Position numbers and translations under genes: made by a program. A model generated the notes under the pieces. That model did no database searches. It saw nothing but the letters and a program-made list of their open reading frames with translations, and was not told the DNA's origin. From positions 1 through 14,130 of the forward strand of contig CAMHUJ010000006.1 of the NCBI GenBank assembly GCA_946188175.1: a stretch of 14,130 nt of DNA, in the 5' to 3' direction. This DNA is from an uncultured Ruminococcus sp. (GTDB taxonomy: Bacteria > Bacillota > Clostridia > Oscillospirales > Ruminococcaceae). Shown here in pieces: positions 1 to 6,967 of this stretch (positions within the stretch are counted from its first letter, which is position 1; each line of letters starts with the position of its first letter).

Positions 1-22
1 TGTCGAGCTGGTGGTTGTACAT
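1..22 (-). CDS. Probable LysR-family regulator, N-terminal fragment
   Basis: Only seven codons are visible on the minus strand (MYNHQLD) before the window ends. The start is supported by AGAAAGG eight bases upstream of the ATG. From memory, a beginning of this kind is common in Clostridia LysR-type transcriptional regulators, whose next residues form the winged helix-turn-helix. The family assignment rests on this short stretch and is tentative, but the ribosome binding site plus ATG make a real gene start likely. It lies 140 bases downstream of the hydrolase gene on the same strand. I see no clear promoter in the gap. The gap contains a GC-rich hairpin (55-60 with 64-69) without a U-tract. 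Confidence 0.45.
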
Positions 23-162
23 GAGGTTTTCCTTTCTAAGATAAATCAGAATTTGCGGGGAGCCCCCGCTGGCAGGATTCTTCCAATGCTCCTCACAGCG
101 CAAAGATCGAATAGGCTCTGCGATAAATCAAATTTTAACTGTTAAAGTATTTTTTCTATTTT

Positions 163-1257
163 CTATTCCGTTTGTTCCTCTATTCTCTCCAGAAAGTCGC
201 TGATGATCTCTGCGACATCATCGGGACGCTGGTCATAAATACAGTGTATCCCCGGCAGCAGCACCAGCTCACAGTTCCCCATTTTGTCAAGATAGGGCTG
301 CAATTCGGTATCACGGAGTTTTTGCAGCATATCCATATCATACCCGGATTCCGGAAACTTAGGCTGTTTCCTCCCCGTGAATTCACATTCCTGCTTATCC
401 CAAGCCAGCATTTCATCTATTTCTTGTCCGGACTGAAATCCCCAACTTGAACAAATATAAACTTTCGGAACATCATTTGGCTTGATCGCATGATATGCAG
501 TATTGCAGATTTCATTCATATGCTCATCTTCGTAGCAATAAGCAGGATTAAATGTATGATGCAGATTCAATGCTTCCGAATACTTTCGCTGTTCATCCGA
601 ATAATTCATACCGGGGATTACAGTTTTTAACAGAAACGACTTCGCAAGTCTTACCAGTCCCATCTGATTTGCCGCAATCGCAAACCGATTCTCAAATGCA
701 CTGCCATCTTCCAAAGCAATATCAGGGTTATCGCTGAGTTGTGTTCCGGCAAGAAAAATGACACCCTCGATCTCTTCCGGATACTGACTTACCCAATATG
801 TCGCATAAGCACCGCCCAGCGAATGTGGAAGCAGAATGTATGGCGCTTCGATACCGGCATTTTTCAGCGCAGTACGGTAGTGATCCACAACACGCTCCAC
901 TGTCTGCGGCTCCTTTGTATCATCGCTGAGTCCATAACCCGCACGGTCAACGATTACGATCCGGTTTTCTTCAGCCAGACCGCCCATGAGGCGCTCCATT
1001 CTGACACTGTAATCAAATACGCCTTTGCCCGATAATCCTACGAATGTATGCTTACCGTTTTGAATTCCGAAATCATGTACATTCAGCGAATAATCCCCGA
1101 CCGAAACAGGATTGTAATACCCTGCTTCGGTCAGCATCTGCTTTTCTTTTGATAACAGGATTCTGTGGATTACAAATGTGATCGCCAGAAACAGAATCAT
1201 AATACAAGCCATGATCGCAAGTACTTTTTTTACTCTATTTGATTTTTCAGATTTCAT
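163..1257 (-). CDS. Membrane-anchored alpha/beta hydrolase
   Basis: A 364-residue protein with an alpha/beta-hydrolase fold. After a short basic N-terminus there is one hydrophobic segment (about residues 12-35), suggesting a membrane anchor with the catalytic domain outside. The nucleophile elbow is PHSLGG with Ser about 146, where the family usually has G-H-S-x-G-G. The strand-loop motif DRAGYG (about 104-109) fits the region before the elbow. A late GIH motif (His about 338) is the likely catalytic histidine. I could not place the acid residue with confidence. The start is set at 1257 because GGAGG lies eight bases upstream of that ATG; an in-frame GTG at 1278 has no such site. Substrate is unknown; relatives include lipases, esterases and haloperoxidase-like enzymes. 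Base composition is more AT-rich than genes to the right, which could mean transfer. A probable LysR gene follows on the same strand. Confidence 0.85.
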   Translation of the reverse strand: MKSEKSNRVKKVLAIMACIMILFLAITFVIHRILLSKEKQMLTEAGYYNPVSVGDYSLNVHDFGIQNGKHTFVGLSGKGVFDYSVRMERLMGGLAEENRIVIVDRAGYGLSDDTKEPQTVERVVDHYRTALKNAGIEAPYILLPHSLGGAYATYWVSQYPEEIEGVIFLAGTQLSDNPDIALEDGSAFENRFAIAANQMGLVRLAKSFLLKTVIPGMNYSDEQRKYSEALNLHHTFNPAYCYEDEHMNEICNTAYHAIKPNDVPKVYICSSWGFQSGQEIDEMLAWDKQECEFTGRKQPKFPESGYDMDMLQKLRDTELQPYLDKMGNCELVLLPGIHCIYDQRPDDVAEIISDFLERIEEQTE

Positions 1258-1375
1258 CGCTTTATCCTCCAAATTCACACAGAGAATGCTGTTAGGATTT
1301 CTTTCAGTTCGTCAAGCTTTTCTCCTGTAAATACCGATTTTGCGAAGGAAGCCTCGTGCTTTCCCCCACAGCTGA

Positions 1376-1404
1376 ATTATACCATAGCAGGAAGAAAAAG
1401 TCAA
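1376..1404 (-). promoter_or_regulatory. Promoter of the hydrolase gene
   Basis: On the minus strand a -35 box TTGACT (1404-1399) and a perfect -10 box TATAAT (1381-1376) are separated by 17 bases. A TG one base before the -10 gives an extended -10. This predicts a leader of roughly 110 bases before the ATG at 1257. The 354-base gap 1258-1611 therefore holds this promoter, the plus-strand promoter at 1570, and a start-less open frame (see findings); I see nothing else in it. Confidence 0.8.
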
Positions 1405-1569
1405 TGATGCCGCAAGCCATGTCCGGCCATAGCTGTTTTTTGTGATGCCGCGCGATCTGGGGATGTTGCGGTCCGGCTGCAATAAGCCATTTTCTCTTGC
1501 CGGACAGCAGATTTTCCGTCTGTATATTGATAAATTAAGGTTCTCTTTATGGAATATTCAGGCGGAATA

Positions 1570-1578
1570 TGCTATAAT
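1570..1578 (+). promoter_or_regulatory. Extended -10 promoter of the ABC transporter operon
   Basis: TG, one base, then a perfect TATAAT (1573-1578) lies 33 bases before the ATPase start. No good -35 hexamer is seen at 16-18 bases, which is tolerated for extended -10 promoters. The predicted leader is about 25-30 bases, so little leader-based control is expected. Confidence 0.6.
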
Positions 1579-1611
1579 ATGAGTATAAAAGATACAGAAC
1601 GGAGAATCGCT

Positions 1612-2322
1612 ATGCAATTTGTCATATCACATCTGGCGAAAAAATTTGACCAAAAGGAAGTCCTGCGCGACATCGACTTCACCTTTGAGGAGGGCAGGAT
1701 TTACGGTCTGCTCGGCAGGAACGGCGCAGGCAAAACGACGCTCTTCAACTGCCTGAACCGTGACCTTAAACAGGACGGCGGCAGCTGCTTCTTTACCGAT
1801 GAATCGGGTCAGCAGCGCCCCGCGGATACCGGCGAGATCGGCTATGTCCTCTCGACGCCGACGGTGCCGGAATTCCTCACCGGCAGAGAATTCCTCAAAT
1901 TCTTTCTGGATATCAACGCGGACAGCATCCCGCATCCGCAGCCGCCGGACGCCTATTTTGACTATGTCAGCATTGCGCCTGAGGATCGCGATAAGCTGCT
2001 GCGTGATTATTCCCACGGCATGAAAAACAAGATGCAGATGATCGTCAATATCATCGCCGAGCCGAAGCTGCTGCTGCTCGATGAGCCGCTGACCTCGCTG
2101 GACGTCGTGGTCGCGGAGGAGATGAAGCAGCTGCTCAGGAGCCAGAAGGCGGGCAAGATCACGATTTTTTCGACGCATATTCTCGACCTTGCGCTCGATC
2201 TCTGCGATGAGATCGTCCTGCTGAATCACGGCGTCCTCGAGCCGGTCGAAAAGAGCAATCTTGACAGTCAGGCTTTCCGCGAAAAGATCATCGCGGCACT
2301 GCGGGAGGATGCGCATGCTTAA
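1612..2322 (+). CDS. ABC transporter ATP-binding protein
   Basis: A 236-residue ABC ATPase of the type paired with ABC-2-like permeases. Visible motifs: Walker A GRNGAGKT (35-42), signature SHGMK (134-138) in place of the usual LSxGQ, Walker B LLLLDEP (153-159) followed by a D-loop SLD, and an H-loop histidine at 189. The Q-loop glutamine expected around residues 79-82 is not present; the sequence there is YVLSTP. The ATG at 1612 is chosen because GGAG lies seven bases upstream; an upstream in-frame ATG at 1549 has no ribosome binding site and lies upstream of the predicted promoter. It would power the permease encoded next, with which it overlaps by eight bases, so translation is probably coupled. 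The substrate cannot be read from the sequence. Confidence 0.92.
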   Translation: MQFVISHLAKKFDQKEVLRDIDFTFEEGRIYGLLGRNGAGKTTLFNCLNRDLKQDGGSCFFTDESGQQRPADTGEIGYVLSTPTVPEFLTGREFLKFFLDINADSIPHPQPPDAYFDYVSIAPEDRDKLLRDYSHGMKNKMQMIVNIIAEPKLLLLDEPLTSLDVVVAEEMKQLLRSQKAGKITIFSTHILDLALDLCDEIVLLNHGVLEPVEKSNLDSQAFREKIIAALREDAHA

Positions 2323-3913
2323 AACGCTGAAACAAACCTTCATGCTGCGCTGCACGATGCATACAAATATGCTGATTTATGCAGTCCGCTCGCTGCCGGT
2401 GCTTAAAAAGGTGCTCCATAACGACCTCTATGCCGCCGACGGCTTCAAGACGCTCGCATTCATCCTTGTGCTGATCTGGGAGGCGTTTACGACATTCAGT
2501 GTCCGGCTGATTTATGTGGGCGGTCTGGTCGCGCTGCCGCTGATTCCGCTGCAATCCGACTGGTATACGAACAGTCAGCTGTTTATGCATATTCTTCTGC
2601 TGCTGACAATCGTCGGCGGCATGACAAACAGCAAGCTGATCAACGTGAACCGCACGACGGAGTATGCGGTCGGCATGCTGCGAATGGATGCACAGCGGTA
2701 TACGGTCTCCAACTACATCTATTATCTGTTCCGGCTGGTGATCGGCTTCCTGCCGTTCACGCTGATTTTCGGTCTGATTGCGCATGTACCGCTTTGGCTA
2801 TGTCTGCTGCTGCCGTTCACGGCTGCGGGCTGCAAGGTATTCGGTGCGGCGCTGTCGCTGATGTGCCGTGAGCGCTTCGGTGCGACATTTGATGACAGCA
2901 AGGGGAATATCCTCTCAAAGTCGGTGATTGTGTATGTGCTGGCTGCGGTACTGCTCGGTGCAGCATATCTGCTGCCGCTCGGTGAGGAATACGCGCTGCC
3001 GATGCCGGTTTCCGCCGGTATCCTGCTTGCGATGATTCCCGCCGGACTGCTCAGCTGGAAAAAGGTAGCGACCTATACCGGCTACAAGGAATTGACGCTG
3101 CAAAAAATCCGGAAGAATTACGACCAGCTTGACCGGAATAAGCAGGTGCAGAAAACCATGCAGCGTGCGGGCATCTCGACGGATACTACGATCACGAGCC
3201 GCCGCCGCGGTTTTGAGTATCTGAACGAACTGTTTATCAAGCGTCACCGCAGGACGCTCTGGAAAACGACCGAGGTTATCCTGATCGGTGCGGCATGTGT
3301 GATTGTGCTCTGCATCATACTGATGCTGCGGATTCCGAAGACCCGCGCCCCGATCAATGAGTGGATTATGCGCGGGCTGCCGGTTCTGACCTTTGTGATG
3401 TACTTCCTGAACCGCGGTCTGAGCTTTACGCAGGCGCTGTTTAACAACTGTGACCACGCGATGCTGACGTATCCGTTTTATAAGCAGCCGAAGGCGATTC
3501 TGCGGCTGTTCCGCATCCGTCTGCGTGAGATTATGAAGATCAATGCGGCACCGGCAGCCATGATCGGCTGCGGACTGGCGCTGCTGCTGGCGCTCTCCGG
3601 CGGTACGGATAACCCGTGGAATTACGTCATTGTACTGATATCGCCAGTAACGATCAGCATGTTTTTCTCGGTGCATTATCTGACGATTTACTATCTGTTG
3701 CAGCCGTATACGGCAGGCAGCGAGATCAAAAGCCCGCTCTATAAATTCATCACCGGCGCGACCTATTACGGCTGTTACCTGCTGATGCAGCAGAAGCTGC
3801 CGACCTTTGCATTCGGTTTGACCTGCATTGCATTCTGTGTGACCTATTGCATCGTCGCATGCATTCTGGTCTACAAATTCGCTGCAAGAACCTTCCGTAT
3901 TCACCGTGAGTAA
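2315..3913 (+). CDS. ABC transporter permease, large multi-pass membrane protein
   Basis: A 532-residue integral membrane protein with about 11-12 hydrophobic segments (roughly 46-76, 88-106, 133-156, 158-182, 203-221, 229-247, 317-338, 350-366, 410-429, 435-462, 476-492, 496-520). A hydrophilic basic stretch (about 250-316), probably cytoplasmic, splits it into two halves of six or so segments, as in permeases that carry both halves in one chain. I do not recognise the family by a signature motif; the role as permease rests on the preceding ATPase gene. ATG 2315 is preferred because GGGAGG ends six bases upstream. An in-frame ATG at 2309 directly abuts that site and is less likely. The ATPase stop codon lies inside the first codons. 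A strong terminator follows 20 bases after the stop, closing a two-gene operon. Confidence 0.8.
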   Translation: MLKTLKQTFMLRCTMHTNMLIYAVRSLPVLKKVLHNDLYAADGFKTLAFILVLIWEAFTTFSVRLIYVGGLVALPLIPLQSDWYTNSQLFMHILLLLTIVGGMTNSKLINVNRTTEYAVGMLRMDAQRYTVSNYIYYLFRLVIGFLPFTLIFGLIAHVPLWLCLLLPFTAAGCKVFGAALSLMCRERFGATFDDSKGNILSKSVIVYVLAAVLLGAAYLLPLGEEYALPMPVSAGILLAMIPAGLLSWKKVATYTGYKELTLQKIRKNYDQLDRNKQVQKTMQRAGISTDTTITSRRRGFEYLNELFIKRHRRTLWKTTEVILIGAACVIVLCIILMLRIPKTRAPINEWIMRGLPVLTFVMYFLNRGLSFTQALFNNCDHAMLTYPFYKQPKAILRLFRIRLREIMKINAAPAAMIGCGLALLLALSGGTDNPWNYVIVLISPVTISMFFSVHYLTIYYLLQPYTAGSEIKSPLYKFITGATYYGCYLLMQQKLPTFAFGLTCIAFCVTYCIVACILVYKFAARTFRIHRE

Positions 3914-3933
3914 CAGCGATGTAAGATAAAACA

Positions 3934-3981
3934 AATCCGCTCAATTCAGCGTGACAGCTTGGATTGAGCGGATTGTTTTTT
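3934..3981 (+). terminator. Intrinsic terminator of the ABC operon
   Basis: A perfect 12-bp stem, AATCCGCTCAAT (3934-3945) with ATTGAGCGGATT (3963-3974), is followed by G and six T. Flanking AAAAC and GTTTT could lengthen it around one bulged base. The stretch 3982-4150 up to the next terminator shows no gene or signal I can support. Confidence 0.9.
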
Positions 3982-4150
3982 ACAGGCAGCGTCTCGCGCC
4001 GTGCATGGCTCCATTGATCTATCGTTCGCCGGTTGCCATATTGAAGAATCAGGATGAATGTTTTTTTGTACGTATGCTTTTTGCTGCACATCACCTTTGC
4101 CGGAAATGAAACTGTGCGATGCGCAGATATTTACGGTTCCTGCTTCTTAT

Positions 4151-4190
4151 AAAAAAGCGCCGCCGCGAACCTGAGAACGGTTCGCGGCGG
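4151..4190 (-). terminator. Intrinsic terminator of the nfeD-SPFH operon
   Basis: A perfect 12-bp GC-rich stem (4160-4171 with 4179-4190, seven-base loop) is followed, on the minus strand, by GCGC and a run of six T (4156-4151). It begins 16 bases after the stop codon of the SPFH gene. Confidence 0.92.
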
Positions 4191-4206
4191 AACGGATTCG
4201 TGTTGA

Positions 4207-5214
4207 TCAGCGCAGTGTCTGCATGGACGGTGCCTGCGGCTGCGTCGGAGCCTTCGGAGCATCGTCGGAAGCGATTGCCTTGAGTGCGCCGGTCAGACTT
4301 GCAAGGCCCTGAATCTCGCTCGGGATGATGATTTTGGTTGCTCTGCCGTCGGCAGCCTTTGCGAAGGCGTCGAGGGATTTCAGCTGAATGATCTTGGAGC
4401 TCGGAGCAGCTGCATTGAGCATTCTGAGCGCCTCGGCTTCACCTTCTGCCTCCAGCATTTTCTGCTGCTTGATTGCCTCTGCACGGAGCAGGAGAGCCTG
4501 CTGCTGTGCCTCTGCGGCAAGAATCTGGGATTCCTTATCAGCCTGTGCGCGGAGAATCTTGGATTCCTTTTCACCTTCTGCAACGAGGATCGCGGATTTC
4601 TTTTCGCCCTCTGCCTGAAGGATCTTCTCACGGCGCTCACGCTCTGCCTTCATCTGCTTTTCCATGGCGTCCTGAATCTCACGCGGCGGCAGGATGTTCT
4701 TCAGCTCAACGCGGTTGACCTTGATGCCCCAGCGGTCGGTCGCCTGGTCGAGAATTGCGGTGATCTTGGTGTTGATGACGTCACGCGAGGTGAGCGTTGC
4801 ATCGAGCTCCATTTCACCGATGATGTTACGGAGCGTAGTAGCCGAGAGGTTCTCGATTGCAGCCATCGGGCGCTCAACGCCGTAGGTGTACTGCTTTGCA
4901 TCGGTCACCTGGAAGAAGACAACGGTGTCAATCTGCATCGTAACATTATCCTTTGTGATAACCGGCTGCGGCTTGAAATCAACGACCTGCTCCTTGATCG
5001 TAACGACCTTTGCAACGCGGTCAAAGAACGGTACGAGAAAATGCGGACCGGTGTGCCATTCCTGATAGAATGTACCCAGACGCTCAATGACATAGACGCT
5101 TGCCTGCGGCACGATGCGGATATTGGCAACAACGATGATCAGAAGAATCACGATGAGTACCAGTGCAACGATCAGCGGACCGCTGCCGATAAAAGACATC
5201 ATAGCTGCGAACAT
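4207..5214 (-). CDS. SPFH/band-7 (stomatin/prohibitin-like) membrane protein
   Basis: A 335-residue protein of the stomatin/QmcA-like branch of the SPFH superfamily. An N-terminal membrane segment (about 12-31) is followed by the band-7 domain (about 33-185), with typical pieces such as ERLGTF, GPHFLVPF, ITKDNV and the late motif ILPPREI. Next is a long charged alpha-helical region (about 181-265) with repeated AEGEK(K/E)S-type blocks, predicted to be a coiled coil for oligomerisation, and a Pro/Gln-rich tail after about 318. Such proteins form rings or scaffolds in membrane microdomains and are often linked to quality control of membrane proteins. The start is supported by GGAGG nine bases before ATG. 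It is 45 bases downstream of an NfeD gene, the usual partner, and ends directly before a terminator. Confidence 0.95.
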   Translation of the reverse strand: MFAAMMSFIGSGPLIVALVLIVILLIIVVANIRIVPQASVYVIERLGTFYQEWHTGPHFLVPFFDRVAKVVTIKEQVVDFKPQPVITKDNVTMQIDTVVFFQVTDAKQYTYGVERPMAAIENLSATTLRNIIGEMELDATLTSRDVINTKITAILDQATDRWGIKVNRVELKNILPPREIQDAMEKQMKAERERREKILQAEGEKKSAILVAEGEKESKILRAQADKESQILAAEAQQQALLLRAEAIKQQKMLEAEGEAEALRMLNAAAPSSKIIQLKSLDAFAKAADGRATKIIIPSEIQGLASLTGALKAIASDDAPKAPTQPQAPSMQTLR

Positions 5215-5259
5215 AATAATTTACCTCCGTGAATACAAGATTTTTGAATGAGATTTCGT

Positions 5260-5721
5260 TCACTGACCGTTTGCAAGGGGCTGTGCGTATTCGGATGCGT
5301 CCCGTACAAAGAGCTTTGCGCCGTCCACGCGCGTCACCATTACGACGGTATCCACAGGGATATTTTCGCCCGATTCAGAGACTGCAATCCAGTCTATGCC
5401 GCCGAGTCTTGCTCTGCCGGTGCCGAGCGCAGGGTCAATGTCCTCAATGACGACAGCCGTTTCGCCGATATTGAGGTCTGCGTTGGTGCGGGGCTGCTGC
5501 TTGACGCGCAGCTTTGTGAGCAGCGGTCTGGTCAGAAGCAGGAGCAGAACGGACACAATGACAAAAATTGCAAGCTGTGCCGCAAACGAAACGTTCATCA
5601 TTGCTGCGACGAATGCGCCTGCCGCGCCGACAGCAAACCAGATGCTGACGAGCTGCATGCTGGCAATTTCAGCGATCAGCATGACAACAAAAATCACGCC
5701 CCAAAATAACAGATATCCCAT
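5260..5721 (-). CDS. NfeD-family membrane protein (short, OB-fold type)
   Basis: A 153-residue protein with two or three close hydrophobic segments (about 3-24, 25-44, 48-66) and a C-terminal beta-rich domain (about 84-140) with the pattern GETAVV, GxGRARLGG, GVxVMVTRVDG-like spacing typical of NfeD OB-fold domains. It lacks the ClpP-like protease domain of long NfeD proteins, so it is the short class. NfeD proteins partner SPFH proteins in membranes; here the partner is the next gene in the same operon. A perfect GGAGG lies seven bases before the ATG. A minus-strand promoter 50 bases upstream completes the unit. The molecular role of short NfeD is not well defined. Confidence 0.92.
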   Translation of the reverse strand: MGYLLFWGVIFVVMLIAEIASMQLVSIWFAVGAAGAFVAAMMNVSFAAQLAIFVIVSVLLLLLTRPLLTKLRVKQQPRTNADLNIGETAVVIEDIDPALGTGRARLGGIDWIAVSESGENIPVDTVVMVTRVDGAKLFVRDASEYAQPLANGQ

Positions 5722-5770
5722 ATGTGATCCTCCTTTCCGCGTCAGCGTTCGCTAGACGATCTATGGTTTT

Positions 5771-5799
5771 ATTCTATCATATCCGACAGGATTTTGCAA
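5771..5799 (-). promoter_or_regulatory. Promoter of the nfeD-SPFH operon
   Basis: Minus-strand -35 TTGCAA (5799-5794) and -10 TAGAAT (5776-5771) with 17 bases between them, plus a TG one base before the -10. It lies 50 bases before the NfeD start. The 319-base gap 5722-6040 holds this promoter and a weaker plus-strand one at 5925; I see nothing else in it. Confidence 0.75.
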
Positions 5800-5924
5800 G
5801 GAGCAAAATGTGACAAATTCCGCGCGAGGCGGCAAATACGGCGATTTTGAGAAGATTTCCGGTAGTTTTCTCCCGAATTCTCTTTATTTCGCACTGATAC
5901 GATACATTTTAATTTTCTTTGAAT

Positions 5925-5930
5925 TATAAT
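5925..5930 (+). promoter_or_regulatory. Possible promoter (-10 box) for the DUF1540 gene
   Basis: A perfect TATAAT lies in an AT-rich stretch 111 bases before the DUF1540 start. The best upstream match is GATACA (5901-5906, spacer 18), a poor -35, so this is only a candidate. If used, the mRNA leader would be about 100 bases. Confidence 0.4.
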
Positions 5931-6040
5931 GTAAAATACAAGAAGATACGTGCGTTTCAGAATCGGATGCATAATCGTGCGGAATCCGGGTATCATCATA
6001 TTGCACGGCGGAAAACAGCCGCGCCGAAAGGAGAATCGTC

Positions 6041-6217
6041 ATGAACGACCAAAAGAATCCGAATATTCACTGTACCGTGGATGCCTGTGCACATCATATG
6101 TGCAGCGAAAACTACTGCACGCTCGATCAGGTGCACATTGATACCCACGAGGATAACCCTACCGTCAAGGAGTGCGTAGACTGCGCATCCTTCGTCAAGC
6201 GTAACTGCTGCGAGTAA
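6041..6217 (+). CDS. DUF1540 cysteine-rich small protein
   Basis: A 58-residue soluble protein too small for many gene finders. It has eight cysteines (residues 11, 16, 21, 26, 45, 48, 56, 57). The pattern I-x-C-x-V-x-x-C near the start and T-x-K-E-C-x-x-C-x-S-F near the end match what I know of DUF1540, a family common in Clostridia whose function is not known. The spaced cysteines and histidines suggest metal binding (inference). The start is supported by AAAGGAG seven bases before ATG. It is a single-copy version of the motif and stands alone: a candidate promoter lies upstream and a hairpin follows. No signal peptide or membrane segment is seen. Confidence 0.88.
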   Translation: MNDQKNPNIHCTVDACAHHMCSENYCTLDQVHIDTHEDNPTVKECVDCASFVKRNCCE

Positions 6218-6234
6218 AACGGTGCTGCACCGCA

Positions 6235-6275
6235 CGCAGTCTGCCTGTGCGGAAGGGCTGTGCAGGCAGGCTGCG
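6235..6275 (+). other. Hairpin downstream of the DUF1540 gene
   Basis: Thirteen bases (6235-6247) can pair with 6263-6275, with one G-U pair and a 15-base loop. No U-tract follows, so it is not a standard intrinsic terminator. It may protect the 3' end of the mRNA or terminate weakly. Confidence 0.4.
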
Positions 6276-6343
6276 CGATTTGTGCGATTCGGACAAAAAA
6301 CATACCTTAGAATCGGCAATCTGCCAGTTTTTGATTGAAATGC

Positions 6344-6372
6344 TTGAAGAAAGCTGCGATATGCGGTATAAT
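6344..6372 (+). promoter_or_regulatory. Promoter of ireB
   Basis: -35 TTGAAG (6344-6349) and a perfect -10 TATAAT (6367-6372) are separated by exactly 17 bases. The ATG of ireB lies 63 bases further on. Confidence 0.82.
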
Positions 6373-6434
6373 AAGAATCGGAATGAAATGTGAGAACAAA
6401 GAAGTGGGATACCTGTCAGAAAGGAGCGATTGCA

Positions 6435-6680
6435 ATGTCCGATAAAACAATCACATTCTCGCTGAGCGAGGAGCGCGAAAAGGAAATGCTGCAAATCCTG
6501 CGCACGGTCTATGACGCGCTGAATGAAAAGGGCTATAATCCGATCAATCAGATCGTCGGCTATATTCTCTCGGAGGACCCGACCTATATTACCGTACATA
6601 AGAATGCGCGCAGCCTGATCCGGCATATCGACCGCGATGAGCTGATGCAGGTTCTCGTGCGCAATTATCTCTCGGAATAA
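6435..6680 (+). CDS. ireB: IreB family regulatory phosphoprotein (UPF0297, DUF965)
   Basis: An 81-residue protein with the very conserved family core: YDALNEKGYNP, INQIVGYILS, DPTYIT, HKNARSLIR and a C-terminal acidic/hydrophobic helix ending in NYL. In Enterococcus faecalis, IreB is phosphorylated on N-terminal threonines by the PASTA kinase IreK and lowers cephalosporin tolerance; Bacillus YrzL is the same family. Here threonines 5 and 7 lie in the matching N-terminal position. ATG 6435 is chosen because AAAGGAG lies eight bases upstream; an earlier in-frame ATG at 6390 has no ribosome binding site. In many Firmicutes the gene sits between alaS and ruvX; here it has its own promoter and neither gene is adjacent. 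A matching Ser/Thr kinase is not in this window. Confidence 0.95.
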   Translation: MSDKTITFSLSEEREKEMLQILRTVYDALNEKGYNPINQIVGYILSEDPTYITVHKNARSLIRHIDRDELMQVLVRNYLSE

Positions 6681-6751
6681 GCATCTTCCGATGCCGCAGC
6701 GCAGATTTCTGCACGGAAAATTGTGCATCCTTCCGAAAAGCGGCGGAATGC

Positions 6752-6780
6752 TTGACAAAAGCTGCCGCAGGTGTTATGAT
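6752..6780 (+). promoter_or_regulatory. Promoter of the TPP riboswitch-thiT unit
   Basis: Perfect -35 TTGACA (6752-6757) and -10 TATGAT (6775-6780) with 17 bases between them. Transcription should begin near 6787, just before the aptamer. A strong promoter fits control by premature termination. Confidence 0.88.
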
Positions 6781-6790
6781 TACATCGGAA

Positions 6791-6880
6791 CCGGAGAGGG
6801 GAGTCTGTGCGGCAGGCTGAGAGGGCATACACAATGCCGACCCGTTGACCTGATGCGGATCATGCCGCCGAAGGGAACAC
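6791..6880 (+). promoter_or_regulatory. TPP riboswitch aptamer (THI element)
   Basis: The conserved parts of the thiamine pyrophosphate aptamer appear in order: GGGGAGTC (6798-6805), CTGAGAG (6817-6823), ACCC and TGACCTGAT (6840-6854), GGATCATGCC (6857-6866) and GAAGGGAAC (6870-6878). CTGAGAG and the GGAT/ATGCC side form the two ligand-binding arms known for this class. It sits between a strong promoter and thiT, with an intrinsic terminator 15 bases downstream. The likely logic is that bound TPP permits the terminator and shuts off thiamine uptake. Confidence 0.96.
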
Positions 6881-6894
6881 CTGATGCAAACCGA

Positions 6895-6927
6895 ATGCCG
6901 CAGACTGACTGCGGCATTTTTCTTTTT
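6895..6927 (+). terminator. Riboswitch-controlled terminator before thiT
   Basis: A perfect 9-bp stem ATGCCGCAG (6895-6903) with CTGCGGCAT (6909-6917) and a five-base loop is followed by T-rich sequence (five T, C, five T). It stands between the TPP aptamer and the thiT start, so it is the expression platform. Confidence 0.9.
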
Positions 6928-6967
6928 CTCCGGCGGAATCAAATCTGATGAGAGGATGTCTGAAACC

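Noticed and set aside
55..69. GC-rich hairpin between the hydrolase and the LysR-like start, considered as a terminator
   Set aside because: The stem is six base pairs with a three-base loop and no U-tract follows on either strand.
4500..4610. Repeated AEGEK-type blocks in the SPFH gene as a DNA repeat array
   Set aside because: They are the usual heptad or eleven-residue repeats of the SPFH coiled coil and not a separate element.
5260..5721. NfeD-SPFH pair as a new system
   Set aside because: This pairing is well known across bacteria; nothing in the two proteins looks unusual beyond the short NfeD form.
6681..6751. Possible terminator after ireB
   Set aside because: Only short imperfect stems are present (such as GCAGA with TCTGC, loop too small) and there is no T-run.
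6768..6883. Exact pairing CAGGTGTT (6768-6775) with AACACCTG (6876-6883), looking like a long P1 stem of the TPP aptamer
   Set aside because: The left arm lies between the -35 and -10 boxes and ends on the first base of the -10, upstream of the predicted transcription start, so it should not be in the RNA.
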